Of a stretch of DNA of 64,000 nt, positions 21,857 through 35,501 are shown one piece after another. Each line of letters starts with the position of its first letter. The stretch's first letter is position 1. This stretch comes from Rhizophagus irregularis. Lineage: Eukaryota > Glomeromycota > Glomeromycetes > Glomerales > Glomeraceae. The notes beneath the pieces were generated by a model. It saw nothing but the letters and a program-made list of their open reading frames with translations, was not told where the DNA came from and made no database searches. The DNA lies in the NCBI RefSeq assembly GCF_026210795.1, contig NC_089436.1, forward strand, positions 1,612,001 to 1,676,000, given 5' to 3'. Position numbers and translations under genes: made by a program.

Positions 21857-23333
21857 TCAGCAGGCGGTTACCGGAGAGATAATAGAACTCATCATTGGGG
21901 ATCCTCTCCTTTCGTATCTTCCGTCACGATAGTAATAACCTCTATCACATTCATCATATTCATTATATCCACCATATCCATTATATCCATCATCGTCCGA
22001 ATCGTCTGGCATCTCTTCTTCAGAATCACTGTTGCGATTACAGTTACTATCATCGTCTGTCTTAACTGATTGCGAAACAACTTCTTCATTCGTTTCTTTC
22101 ACCGACTTAGGTGTAGAATCGAAATACACAATCCTTCGCACAATCTTCCAAGAGCATTTTGTAGTAATCGTCCTCAGCTTCGAGCGAATTGCTTGGGCTG
22201 ACTTCTTTGAAATCATCAGAAGAATTAAAGATATGGGCTAATGGGATAGGTGCAGTTGATTCCTTTGGAGGCAAGATCTCCAATACATTAATCTGATCGG
22301 GTTCCTCTAGGACCTCGTTATCTTGTTCTACGTCCTCGGAATCATCAGTGAAATGATTTTCGGTAAAGTGATCTATGACTCTTTGAATTTCTTCATTGGT
22401 AAATTTTGAAATACTGTTCGCACTGTATGATTTGATATGTTTGATCTTATCTAATCCTATTTTTTTCAGTTAACTTGTAAATCTTCCTAGCTCTTTCAAT
22501 TTTCTTATATAGAGCGGGACGTTTAGTGTCGGGATTCTGCGCAAGTATGAAATCATAAATTAGTCCTTTGGCTTTTTTCATACCTACTCTATCTCTAGCC
22601 ATGATTTCATTAATGCTTTTATCAAATGCTATAATAAAATTATTCCAGCATAAAATTTCCGACTGATTAGCTTTTATCGATACATCTTCTGCATCACAAG
22701 CTTTTTCATATAAGTTAGCTATATTTTGTAGGATATCCGATTTTCCCTGACCCGAGGTCAACGAAATTTCAGTTACTTGAGATATGGAGTCATGCGAAGT
22801 ACCTCTCGGCTGATTCTGGATAGATGCGTTACAGCTGATACTAGTAGATATTTCTTTAATCAAGTCTTCACAAGCCAAAGCGCCCTACTCGTTCTTTCGC
22901 TCATAGCAGTTAGATGTAGTATTCTGGGAAATCGAGGGCGTCTCCTGGATAGCTGATTCTCGCAGAAGTTTCTTCTCTTTATTGCGTTTCCTATTTTCGT
23001 CTTTTCTTATGCACCTCATTTAAGAAAGCATCCGTCTCTCTTTCTTCCAACGTCTTAGTTTCTGTGCGAATAGGTTGACATATGTCGGAGTTCTAGAACT
23101 AGTACTAGCTAAAGATTGTTTGATTTCCTTGATATCATCATCTAATTTAGCAATAAGGGTGGTCTTTTCTTTATCTCTCTGTTCTAGGTTTGTGAATCTG
23201 GCTTCGTGTTCTTCCAAAGCATGCTTTAACTTCACATTCTCAGCCTTAACTTCAGCATTCTCCTTCTTAAGTCAGTAATCTCGGCTAGGAGCTTCGAGTT
23301 TATTTCTCTCAACGAATCAATATCAGATTGCAT
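21857..23333 (-). pseudogene. decayed coiled-coil protein of a Rhizophagus-expanded family
   Basis: Start at 23333, MQSDIDSLREINSKLLAEI. A one-base deletion about 60 bases in breaks the frame, which resumes as KENAEVKAENVKLKHALEE. The central part is in frame at 22447-22878 (ILCWNNFIIAFDKSINEI, KIERARKIYKL). The C-terminal part, at 21857-22216, is an acidic stretch followed by DDSDDDGYNGYGGYNEY and a Tyr/Arg/Gly tail. Order and motifs match a large lineage-specific family; the molecular role is unknown. At least three frame breaks argue for decay, although some could be assembly errors. The RING pseudogene lies 200 bp downstream on the same strand. Confidence 0.7.
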
Positions 23334-23490
23334 GTTTGATAATATTTTTTATACAAGATGGAATAATTCTAAAGTTCGAGTTAGTATAGTAATAGATAGA
23401 AAACGAGGTAATATCCTCATCGGAATTACTGATTTATTGATGTAAAAAATAAGTTATACACAAACTTGTTTTACAAAGTGAGATAAAGTT

Positions 23491-23742
23491 CTATGCTATA
23501 CTTTTTTTTCGTCTAAACTATCCATATTAGCACATTGTCACTCCAGCCCGGATACACAATATTTCTATACAAGTGACTACTATTATTTCTTGAAAATTTC
23601 ATCTGGAGGTCAATCTTTTATTAAAAAACATAGAAGCTTCAAATGCTATGTGACGCAGGGAGAAAGTACAGCTGGCGTTGAAGCGTACCATCCTGGTCGA
23701 CACTGGGGGTCATTAGCAGACAGACTTCCAAATGAAGGGTAA
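23491..23742 (+). other. open frame without ATG, unidentified exon-like fragment
   Basis: About 80 codons stay open without a start, ending KCYVTQGESTAGVE then YHPGRHWGSLADRLPNEG. The composition is richer than the surrounding AT noise, and it could be a spliced exon or relic. Family not recognised. A TGAGGGTTTTTTCC word is duplicated just downstream (about 23776 and 23871). Confidence 0.3.
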
Positions 23743-24272
23743 TAACGTCTCTGCCCATCCAAGATGAATAACAATGAGGGTTTTTTCCTGACCTTCAACT
23801 TAATACCTAGCAGATGCTTGTGCAGGGATTGTGTTTTAAAAACGTCCGCAGAATACAAGCGAGTAACACTGAGGGTTTTTTCCGCTCGAGTAAACCAGCT
23901 GTGCTTTGGAGAAACTAAAACCAGTGTACATAAATTCTTCTGTTATAAAAAAATCTATTCTATATTCTAATTCAATAATTTTCATCATCTTATCTTAAAA
24001 ATAATATTTCGCCCTTTTAAGTAATTATGATATCATACAAATCACTCAAGGAGCTGTATATGTACCTCCTAGGTGATACAAATAAGACTCCTTTTTTAAT
24101 AACGTAAATCAATAAGTATATAAATCATATCATTTTTAAAAACTGATTTAATAAACGATCAAAATGGTTGGTAATGAACAAGAAAATACTGAAGAAGATG
24201 AAGAAAAAATCAATAAAGAAGATAAACAAGAAGGTAGCGAAAGAATTGGTGGTAAGAAAAGGATATATTTTT

Positions 24273-24578
24273 ACGCAGTGGATAACATGGCACCATAATA
24301 TACATATTAAACAAATTTGTATCTTAGAAGAAAGCTGTAAAATATTATGGTTATATTTTTACACATTCAATCCATTTATTTTTGACTTGGATGATGGTGA
24401 CCCACCCCCACCATCATTACCATTCGTTAAAAATGAAATTGGACTTGATTGTTTTTCTTGTTTTTCATAAATTGGTGTACTACTACCTGAATTTGTAACG
24501 CAGTGGATAACATGGCACCATAATATACATATTAAACAAATTTGTATCTTAGAAGAAAGCTGTAAAATATTATGGTTA
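24273..24578 (+). repeat. 81-bp direct repeat pair
   Basis: 24273-24353 and 24498-24578 are nearly identical, both beginning ACGCAGTGGATAACATGG and ending AATATTATGGTTA. The 144 bp between them contain a short Pro-rich frame. A recent local duplication. Confidence 0.8.
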
Positions 24579-24579
24579 A

Positions 24580-25845
24580 GTTGAATATTTTATCGCAATA
24601 TTTGGAGTTTTTCTACGTTATACTATACAATCACCATCAAAAGCGAATGTACATTTATCAGCAAGAATAGTTTTTTGTAAAAAGTGATTTTGTACAGTAT
24701 AAAATGATTGACATCTCTCTCACATTAATTTATTTTTTAGGATATTGAAATAATGAACGGTGAACTCAAAGATCGAATTGATACCGTAAAAGGAATGATC
24801 AACCTAATTGACAGTAAAACAAGAATCTTGATAACAAATTCGATAAGAAATTTGATAACAAAATCGAAATTCTTGATAAGAAATTCGAATTTAAGTTTCT
24901 CTCCTCTTTAAATGAGGATGATATAGTATTTGAGATTGTTGTCTGTCCTCCTCTTCAAAATGTGGACACCCTGGCAATATTGTGATCGTAGTGGTTCATC
25001 CTCATAAGGATATTGCAATCGAAATGGTTTGCAATCACGTTCAAATTCAGGCGATGTTCTCCATGACAAGATTAGCAGTTAGGTAAAAGGTTTAATACCT
25101 TTGACGACTAAGACGAATTTGACGCAATACAAACGATAGTCGGAGGTGCAAACAATGCATGGGTTGTGAATGGTATAAACATCCGGCTGAAAAGAAAATG
25201 TTCTTATTAGTGTTCTTAATCGAGTCAATCAAACTCGATTAATTGACCCATATTAGCAGCTTAGTTATGATCGATCACATGTAGTCAATAGTAGTTTTTT
25301 ATTTTCTAATGTAATTGATTCTTCTGCTATTGCTGGTTGCTCTAGTTCAACTAGTTCAACTGGTTCTCCTGATGCTTCAACACTTGATCTAGTTTAGTTA
25401 GGCAATAGTGAATCCATTTTAATGTGAAAAAAAGATTATTTGATAATCTTTTGATTTTTATAGAACACACCAAGAAATTATTAACGAAAAATTAATAAAT
25501 AATAATCATGACAGTTTATTTCATGTAATTATCTGATGCGATATTTTGTAGAACCATCAGTAAAACCAATTCTATATAAATTCTAAGTAAAATATATCTT
25601 GCGTAGGAACCGGTTGCAAAAATCAGAATATAAGGGTAACTACACTGACCATATCTTTTGGGGCTGAATTTTCACGTAAAAAATCTTTGTAGTAGAATTA
25701 CCACAAACTTTCTGATTAACGAGTCTATGTTTTCTGGTTGTAAGTGCATTCTAATTTTTCTAACTAGAATAAAGCAATGTATGCAATGAGTTTTTGTTAT
25801 GACGATACTGTAAATTAATAGATGATTTATAGGATGTCGTCCAGT
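24580..25845. other. mostly non-coding, coiled-coil relic
   Basis: At 24741-24990 a frame with one break reads MNGELKDRIDTVKGMIN, then KFDKKFDNKIEILDKKFEF, a low-complexity coiled coil. It cannot be joined to an upstream exon in phase. The rest holds no recognisable gene. Confidence 0.4.
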
Positions 25846-25849
25846 GCGT

Positions 25850-26460
25850 TATTTGTGTTTTTATTTGGTTCGTTGGGAGGGTTACAAATATCCTTGGGTT
25901 TTTATGCGATCTTGCTTTTCCCCGAATTTGTAGTCATCATTGTTTTTAATTTATTGGGTTGAAGTAGTAGTCAAAGGTGTAGTTGAGTTGTACTTCGCAA
26001 TATAATCGTAATCAGGGTTTTTTGCTCGGTCGGCAAGTAGTTCTAATAATTCTTGATCGTTGGTTGTGCTAAAGTGAAGTTCAACATACATTGTCCAAGT
26101 ATTTTTCACGAACTGCTCCGTCTACACGTCAAAAGCTCAATGATTCCGCCGAGTTAACTACGTGATTATGCGTGAATTAAATTTATCTCTAGTGGGTGAC
26201 TCAATTCGCCAACTCTCTAAACGAAGATGGATCGTTGCAGTGCATCCAACATTTTTTGCTCGCGATGATTGTGGACGCTTCGTTTCCTGATTTCCTTGTT
26301 TCTTCTTAACCATATCGCTGTTTTTCTCGAAAAAGTACACGCTTTTCTTTTATTTCGTAGCGTTTAGTTTCTGGCATTGTAGTTTCGATCTAGATTCGTA
26401 AATCTTTAAACCATTCGTTTGCCTAATCAAATTGTGGAATTTCAAAACCTTCAACAGTTC
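25850..26460 (-). pseudogene. FAR1/MULE-type transposase fragment
   Basis: Scattered frames in correct order: WFKDLRI, MPETKRYEIKEKR, SSRAKNVGCTATIHLRLE, then FTHNHVVNSAESLSF and TTNDQELLELLADRAKNPDY. The CTA-IHLRLE and FTHNH pair is characteristic of FAR1-type WRKY-like zinc domains found in Mutator-like transposases, and this family is common in Rhizophagus. Stops and frameshifts throughout. Only the N-terminal third is present and no DDE domain is seen. Confidence 0.6.
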
Positions 26461-29400
26461 AAAATGATGGTAATTCATTAAATGTTTTTATTAAATATGT
26501 ATAATTTTGGGAAGTATTTGTTTTAGAAATTCGGGCATAGACCTAAAGTATCCCAAGAAATGATCTATAAATGAATTTTTTTATTAATGTCATTCTTTAA
26601 TAATAATTCAATATCATCTAACAAATTAAGCTTCACGATAAATTTAACAATTAAAAATTTAACAATTAAAGTTTTACAACAGATAATTAATAAAAATTTA
26701 ACAAATTAATATTCTACGATGTTATTTAATAATAAAAGATGATAAAAACGTATCATTATTTAAAAAAAAAGATAACAAAATGGATTTTTAACAAAAATAA
26801 ATGCAACGCTATAGACAAATCAACAAATGATTAACGAAATAAAGATACATGATAAATTAATAATAAAATAAACACAAACATGCTACAGTACATAATATAA
26901 TAAATACAAATAAATTGTATCACTTTTACCAAAAAATCGCGTTTTTTTTTTATTTTTTCTAAAGTATAAATACTCTAAAAATCTAGATAATTAACTAACC
27001 GGTGTTTTTTCGGTAATATCGCCTTTCATAATGATTATTTGTGTAATTTTCTAAAAAATTTAAATAACGAATAAAATACTTCGATTTTAATATAAAGCAT
27101 ATATATTAATTCCATTAATTATATAAACGTTAAGAGAAACTATGTAAGAAATAAAAACGATAAAGAGGTCGTTCTACTTGAGAAGAGCGCGTGAGAAAAA
27201 AAAAATTTATAATGTCTGCGACACGAATGATACGATTTGTTGTACTATATGACAGGAGGCTGTGGCGCTGCCTGCGCCATTAAGCTGGCACACATTTCAC
27301 ATTTATAAAGCAGTAATATATAAAGACTTTTAAAAGGAAATTCATTGAATTCTAAAAGGATTTGCTTCGCTAATCCGAAAAATTTAACTTGTATATAAAA
27401 ACTGTTGGTTTCTTTTTACTTTATACTCTTGGTAGTTTACTGAACCTGCTAGAGTTCCTTTGAAATATCAAGTTCCACTAAATTATATTGATGCATTCTA
27501 TGTATAATACTTTAAATATTCAGCTACAAATTGCTGTGTAATAATATAAAAGTTAATGTGCTAAACTAAGTAGTACTAAAAAGATATGAAACTAACTTGT
27601 TTTGTTTAATATGTGTAATATACAAGTGTAATTGAAATATTGAATGTTAATATAACTATCTCTATTTATTAAACTGACAATACGTAATTTCTATTTATTC
27701 ATTTTTTAATGAATATGACTTCATGTAAAAAAATGTAAAGGTACTATTTTTACATGCCAATATATAAATAACAAAATCCTTTAATCCCCCTATTTATTAG
27801 TTTTTTTTGATTATCTCATTTTATAAGCTGATTGGAATAACTATTCTTATTATATACATCCTGGATTAACCAATCCTTAATCACCTCCGTTGATACTGTA
27901 AAAGGTCTGTTGTACATTAACAACAGATACTAGTGTCCATCTTTGAGTGACCAGCTAAAACATCTATGACAGGACATATATTAAAATATATTCTTGTCAT
28001 TTTTTTTAATTTTGTGTTCCAATGATAAAATAGCCGAAGAACATTTACCAATTACTTTTGAACTCTGTTGGCTTCGATAGTGTTATATCAATGATTGTGA
28101 TTAATTCGAAGTATATACATAAATCTATGTGACAGGAATGCATGTCTAATACTCTTTTTCCAACAAGATGTTATGCAACGTTGAATATGTGCATTGCCTG
28201 TATCAAACTTAATATGAGAATATGACTCATACCGGGCAACAAATCTTCTGCACTGTACCCTTTGATGCTTATAGTGCTAGCATTCCATAAGCTAGACAGA
28301 CATACGCTAATATTTCATCGCGTATACCTGGATGCATATATTTGACGTGTTAAATAGTTATTCTTAAAAGTTAACTTTTTACACAATAAAGAGAATGGAT
28401 CAAGCAAATGAAATTTCTGCTTTCTCTATGTAACAATGTTTTAGTGTAAAGTTTCCAGTAGTGATCTGGCCAGGGTGGGTTGGATTTCAGTTCTTTTTGT
28501 GTATGAATCCTAACCCTAGATATAGCCACCAGTAATAGTTCTATAAACGTAGTTAATCATTACACTCTTAAAGGAAAACGCCTGAAGGAGGAAATGTGTT
28601 CTGTACATTTCTTCGCAAATGTTCCAGATAAACAAAAAAAAGTAAAAAATAGTAATATACCAAGTATAAACAAATGAATGACCATCATCACCCAATCATC
28701 AACAAAAACAACTATTTCCTTCACTAGTAGTTGATGTGAGACTCTGATTAGCACGTATCTGAAGGGTAATAGGGTAATCCGATATTTTCATATCAAGGTT
28801 CAGCATAAGTAATTTGATACTAAAAATAATCATATAGTTGTAGGTGTGTTTTCATACAAATATACATAAAGGAATAGCGCCAGTAAATGTAAATTTCATT
28901 CTAATAAATAATATACAATATTAACATACCCAACTGCCTCACTATCCTCGTACTTATCTATTGAACCAATAAATTTCGTGTTACTATTCTGCATTTACTC
29001 TACGATTTCTACTTTGAGTATCCTTAAACGATAATTAAGGAACATTAAAACATCTAGGAGCGTTAGCATGTAATGTTTATCGCCTTTTGAAATTTCCAGT
29101 TAAATTTACCTGGAAACCATTTAAGGGATAATATTTAGGTTGTCTTCTGATATTCTTAAACATAAAGCATTTTTGTGCCAATCTTTTAAGACGCTTCTGT
29201 ATGTTCCTTTACAAGATTCGTAATAAGAATAATTTGATATAATTCTACTCTTTTAGTTCATGTAGTAAGCATAATTTGGTAGTATTATTCTACTTTACTT
29301 ATTACTTTAGAATGAAATATTCTTTACTTTAATAAGTATTTACTAAAGTAAATATTTTTTCAGTCATGAATTTTCTTGTTCGTTAAAAATAATTTGATGG

Positions 29401-30235
29401 ATTCCTTGTTTTCTTTGTAATTGTCCCATAAGTATTTGGATATTAACATTTCCGTTTTCTGCTGATTTCGTTAACCATTTTAAAGCTTCATTAATATTTC
29501 ATTTTTCATCTCTCCAAATAATCATGGAGAAACTAATAATTTAGAATTTAAATTCCAATAACGCTTTCTTTTTCCTTCTTAGATGCACCAATAGTAATTC
29601 ACGGATAGAGAGCTGCGGCGATTTTTTAAGAGTAAAATCCAGCCAATTAGATTTTTATTTCACGTTACTGTATAATATATACAGTATAAAATTATTACAC
29701 AATTGTCGATTTACAAGACCAGTTTATTCTTTATTTCATCATTTCCGTCAACAAGCGAACTTCAAAATTTATAATTACAAACACAGCCTGAATGAATTTA
29801 ATGTATGCTCACAATATGTATACCATTAAAATATTCGACCGATCAATTCACTTTTTAACCTAATAAAGTTTTCATGATATTTCATCCTTTTTTTTAAAAA
29901 AAAAAAATTCGGATAATATGAGCCACAGCTCATTAAATATAATAAAAAGGAGTGTAAAGAAGAAGCTGAAAGACGGATTTGTACAAAAATGAAATGAAGA
30001 GAGGCACGCCCAGGTGGCATTTTTTTTTAAATATTTAGTGTAACTTTTGTAAATTATAAATAGTTGAGGCTTTTACAATAATTTTCTTTTCTTTTGTCGA
30101 AACTCTTCGTGTATAGACAATAGAACTTTAATAGTTTATATTTATGACAAAATACTTTCTTTGTAAATAGGCTAATGATTTATTAATGAAAAAAGTAGAA
30201 AAAACGAATAAATAATAATCAATTTAAATAAATCA
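26461..30235. other. non-coding stretch of 3.8 kb
   Basis: AT-rich DNA with small GC-richer islands (a TGGCGCTGCCTGCGCCA hairpin at 27263). No frame with family-like composition is present, and I see no repeats with clear ends. Confidence 0.5.
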
Positions 30236-33200
30236 ATGACGCGTCAAATAATTTCATACATTAAAATAACATTTCTATTTATAACTGTACTTCTCACCTT
30301 CTTCGCTAATAGCATTTATTCAGCTCGCACGATAAAACTAGATGACAATTCATCAGGTGTACCATTGTATCCAGTTGATACAGTAACTTTTCAGAAATCT
30401 TCAATATTAACCACTCGTTTAACAACCAATTGTCCTCAAGGAGGAGGTCCGAATTCATTGAACTTGTTCTCGTTGAGATCATTGTACCCTAATGGAACTA
30501 TACAAAGTTCAACTGTATTTTATAGTGATTCGTTTTCAGTATATAATTTTTGTCCTCTTGATAGAATAAGTTTATTTGCTTTACCTGGTGAGTGAATAAT
30601 TAAATGATTATTGATCGAGTTTCATTAATGATTAATATCATTAATTTCGACTATATCCAGATAACATTCTGTTTATAAGTTATTTGAGGGAGGAAGCCAT
30701 CAATCAAGTAAGATTTATGGGTATGACTACAACGTTAGATGGAACAATAATTGAACCGTAAGTATGGTGATCTATTTCACTTTCCTGTGAAGTTTTTTTT
30801 AATAGTTAAAAAAACTCTTACAAACTTGACACACTTTTCTCATGTAAAATATATAGTGAAGTGGAATTGAGCGACATAATGAGTTTGGATATAAAGAGTA
30901 TATCATCATTTCCATATTTATCAAAAATAACAATTAAGACAAACCAAGCAAACTCTGATACGGAAAGTGGGGCATTATTATTTACAATAACATATAATAA
31001 TCTTAGTATAAATTGGAGAAAATTTGATTGGGATCATATAGGGTAATGTGGAACTTACTTTTAAAATTTTTCTTTGATGATCACTTTTTTTTTATTTAGT
31101 AATTTTTTTACATACTTTAGAAGGAGATTGTCTAATATGTCAGAGGGGGTTATTACGCCTGTGGTGCCATCATCAGAACAGTATAGAATAGTTTCATTTC
31201 AAACATTTGGAACATTAGATGGTGGATTTGGATTAGCATATTCCATTCACTCAATAGATTCTCAACCAGAGAGTACACCAACATCAATCTCCTCACATTC
31301 ACAGGTCTACATCACATTCCTCCATGAATCAGCACTTACTTGGACACCACCAACAGTAATTTATGAAACATTATTAGCTAATGCAAATATAACCATAAAA
31401 TTATGCACTTCTTCAATAGATACATCATCAGCAGGTTATACATGTTTTATTATTGTAACATGGCAATTGCAACCGCAATTGCAATATTTTTGGAGAATTA
31501 TAAATTTTTTAAGCGTAGGATCTATACTATCTTATAAAGAATTATCTAATTATGAAATTAGATTTGAAACAAATAGAAATGTCGCTATTATTTACAATGA
31601 TGTACTTCCACTAACTCATTATGGATTTTGTATGATTGGTGTCAGACAAGATAACTCAAATTTGCAAGGGAGTTTGTATAACATTACGGAAGGGGCGGTT
31701 GTTAAAGGAGATGATTGGGGAATTCCGCAAATATTGAGAGCAAAATATGATGTATTAAATAATAATACAATATGGACTGCTGTACCAGGAGAAGATAATT
31801 TGGGTACATTTTGGTACATTATAAGTAATGATATACATAAAAATGAAGTCAATAATGGTAAGAGAAATAAATATTTATTTATCTAAAACAATTCATTAAG
31901 TCTTAACTAGAGTACTAATTTCCTTTGCGTAATAGGAGATGGATATGAAAATAAACAAATATCGAGTACTGTGCCACCAATTAACGCAACGATACCAACA
32001 GACACAAAAAACATTATAATAAAATATAAAAATCCAGTAATATTATCAACAGGATTCATATCAGTATACCAATCTGCTCTTAATTCTACAACAATTAATA
32101 CCGATTTATTAAGACAAACATTTTCAGCATTATCACCTCAATATGTACAATATGTTAACGATACAAATAATACAGAAGTAGAAGTAATAATATTATCATC
32201 AACGTTTAATCAATTAAATTCTAATTATTATATTATAGTTGATGATAATTTTGTTAGGAGTCAAGATTTTAATGAACCTTTAATGGGTATTGAAAGTGGT
32301 GTTTGGACGGTTAAAACTGGTTTGCCAGAAGAGCAAAAATTTACGGATGATAAGAATGTATTGTTACGGTTGAATGCGACGGGAACACGATTATTTCAAG
32401 AATTGACATCGTTAGAAAGGGATGGGTTTTTTGATAATTTATTGCTTTCGTTTTCACAATCGATCCCAGTACCATTGGAAAGATTACGTACATCAAAACG
32501 ATATCAATTTGAAGGCATAAGAGATGATTTACCGATATTAATAAAAATTCAATTAAAAGCCACTAGAAATAAAGAAGACATGAATACCGAACAAATTCTT
32601 AATAATATTGATACTTTAGTTAGAAATAAATTTGTTACTAAATTAAATGGTCCTAGAAATGCTACTAGTTTTTTAGATTCTAGTTATGGTGCGAAGGAAA
32701 TAGGTAAGAAGAGAAAATATTAGTAGAAACGATTAATTATATTCTAATTGTTACTTTTTAAATTATTTAGTAAGTGTGTGGCCTGCATATAGATATGAAA
32801 TAGCGGGAATCATTTGTGCTATATTTGTACTATTTGTGCTGGTATTCCTAGCTCACAATATTAATCCTACGGATCCTAAGGTAATAAACTCCATTAGTTT
32901 ATAAACTTTAAAATAATCTAAAATATACTTATATTTAAACTTCATCTTTTAGAATGGTATACCTAGTATGTCACTATTCAAATTTGTTGTGATATTTGTA
33001 GATTTTATTATGGATATAATCTTTTTATTTTATAATGGTCGTGATGTACAAACATTATATTTACCAAGGTATTTAATACTACTAAAATGAATCATTTATG
33101 TTTCTAATATTCGACTGAAACTAACTGTTATATTCCTCATATCAATAGCATTATTTTATTATTAGCACCTTTATCAATAAATTTTTTTATAACAATGTTC

Positions 33201-33906
33201 ATATTTTTGAGAGAATATTATAGTAACCCTTTATTTGCTAATTTTGCACGTGAGAATTCATTTTCGACAACAATACTTCTTGTACTTGGTTATATTGATT
33301 TAGTATCACTGGAATTATTAAGTTCTAATTTGGCAAATTTTCAAAAATTAAGTGCACCTTTTGATGATTTAGCCGATAGAACCATTTATTTGGGTAGTTT
33401 GGCTATCTTACTAGTGGAAGATTTACCTCAATTAGTGATCCAAGTAAGTACACTTTTTATGTACTACAAACTCTTATGTATATGTAAACTAATTATGTTT
33501 TTCTCGTATTTCGTAGATACTCTATTTAAAATTAGTAATAGATTATAAATTTGTGCCATTATTAACATTAATAACCTGTTCATTAATAATAACAACTAAT
33601 ATAATCGGTAGATCATATGATTGTTATAGAAGTATACGTGATCATTATTCTTCTGATTCGACAGATGATGATTATCAGGGCCATAGTAGTAGGGGAAGCT
33701 ATTTAATTGGAGTCAACGAAATTTTTAATAAATGGTGGGATATTGGCAGTGGTAAAGAAAAAGGAAAAGGGAAGAATAAAGAGGAACAGGATGTTACTGA
33801 AGGAAGTGGAGTGGGTGGTAACTATATTGAGCCGAGTGGTACTAATTTTGATACTCAACCTGTTACGGCAGGTCCTAGCGGAAATAATATTTCTTGGCAG
33901 GGCTGA
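30236..33906 (+). CDS. large multi-pass membrane protein, nine exons
   Basis: Exons: 30236-30587, 30661-30757, 30857-31042, 31121-31857, 31936-32703, 32771-32880, 32953-33068, 33149-33443, 33517-33906. Phases join without stops, giving about 1016 residues. An N-terminal signal peptide (ITFLFITVLLTFFANSIYS) is followed by a 700-residue Asn/Ser/Thr-rich extracellular region. Five or so hydrophobic segments then follow (GIICAIFVLFVLVFLA, FKFVVIFVDFIMDIIFLFY, LLAPLSINFFITMFIF, a segment around LVEDLPQLVIQ, and PLLTLITCSLIITT). A cytosolic Gly/Lys-rich tail ends the protein. EDLPQLVIQ within the last membrane pair resembles the ED/ESxPQ motif of XK-type and related fungal membrane proteins. A receptor or transporter-like sensor is possible; function unproven. 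Confidence 0.75.
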
Positions 33907-34079
33907 TTGAACCTGGTTGACTTTAAAAAGTAATGCAATGAAAGAATGTGATGAAAGAATAAGCTTTTTGGTTTTCTTATTTGTATATATATTATAAGAT
34001 GTATGTAATATATGTATTTAAATTATTTATTAAAATTTACCTAAAATATATGTTCTGATAGCAATTCAGTGATGGAAAT

Positions 34080-34490
34080 TGGATTCGCGCAGTTGGCGCA
34101 ACCAGTAGTTGTTGGGGAAAATCATGTTGCGGAGTGCGCACGTGATTTGAAATTTTTATGCGCAACATTGTGTACAATGTGCGGAAAATATAAGTGCAAG
34201 TTTTTGTGTGCGTGATTATGTGCGGAGTTTTTAAAAAGATGTACGCTGGGCGCGTACATCGTTTTAAATTTCCGCGCACGAGATTGAAAGTAGACAAGCG
34301 TGATCATAATGGCGCTTACTATTATATATAAGAGCGCATATGACTTCATATGTTGCGCACAATACTTTATGAATAATATGCGCTCTGCGCGTATAAAAAT
34401 AACCTGCCGTTGATGCACTTCGATAAGTGATACTTGATGTAGTATTTTTCGCGTGAAATTTCTTAAAATAACGATGAAGACGCATGAAGA
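34080..34490. repeat. TGCGCA/GCGCGT-rich block, possible MITE
   Basis: At least ten TGCGC or GCGCA words in both orientations (GTGCGCACGTG, TATGCGCAAC, TTGCGCACAA, ATGCGCTCTGCGCG) sit in an otherwise AT-rich background. All minus-strand open frames here are by-products of this composition. Termini could not be fixed. Confidence 0.4.
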
Positions 34491-35405
34491 TTAAATTTAT
34501 TTAGCTACCCTTTTATTCAGCTTCGCCCAATTTTATTTGGGTCATATTAATCACCACCTACTAAAAAAAACTTTACTGTAATATACTAAAGAAAACATAC
34601 CTTCACTCTAAGTTGATTAGTTGGATATGCACTGTTTTCTTTATTCTTTTCAAGCATTACACTTTTTATGGGCAAAGTAACATTAACAGATTAATCAATT
34701 TGCCACCCTTTTATACTCAAAGGTTGTATATAGTATATATTCACCATAAAAAGATCAAATATTCAGTTTGAATTAAGGCTTCTTTATTTAAAATAATAAT
34801 TTTATTTATTATAATTTTAACCCAAATTTTTATATTGGTCAATGGTCATTACTTAACCAGTAGCTTTACTAAATATGCAATCTAAAATATTACTTAGGAT
34901 TCTATCTATATTTACTTATTGATTATATTTTAAAAATTTAAATTATATAATCCTATTTTTAAACTAATTAAATAATTTAAATTTAATAAGATTCATATTA
35001 TTAAATTCCTTTTAATAAGAGGAATCTAATGATAATTAATAATTTTACCTTTTTTTTTTTTAATTATCTAGTATGAATAACTATATAATATATAATATAT
35101 GAAATATAAGGATAAATATAAATAAAAGATATTTAAATTTTAACTTTAACTGAATTTTTTATTTTTTCAAACATTTTATAATTAATTTTTATTAAAAATC
35201 AATACAAATTGTTAACCTTTTTTTATAAAAAAAATTGAATTTCATAATTTTTTTTTTTTTAAAAAAAACTATTTAAGTTAAATTACTGATAATTAGAAAT
35301 AAAGAATTATTTTTTTAATTTTTTAAAATTTATTTTTAATTTACTCTTTTTTTACAGTATATAAATTTTATAAATTTTATTATAAAATAATTAATTTATA
35401 AAAAT

Positions 35406-35501
35406 ATCATAAATTATAGTATTAAGATTATATTTAAAAATAAATTTAATAATATCATAAATTATAGTATTAAGATTATATTTAAAAATAAATTTAATAA
35501 T
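35406..35501. repeat. two-copy 48-bp tandem repeat
   Basis: ATCATAAATTATAGTATTAA and the following 28 bp are repeated head to tail with no visible differences. Confidence 0.75.

Noticed and set aside
34037-34485. Three overlapping minus-strand ORFs of 73-98 codons
   Set aside because: They overlap in different frames over the same TGCGC repeats; this is a composition effect.
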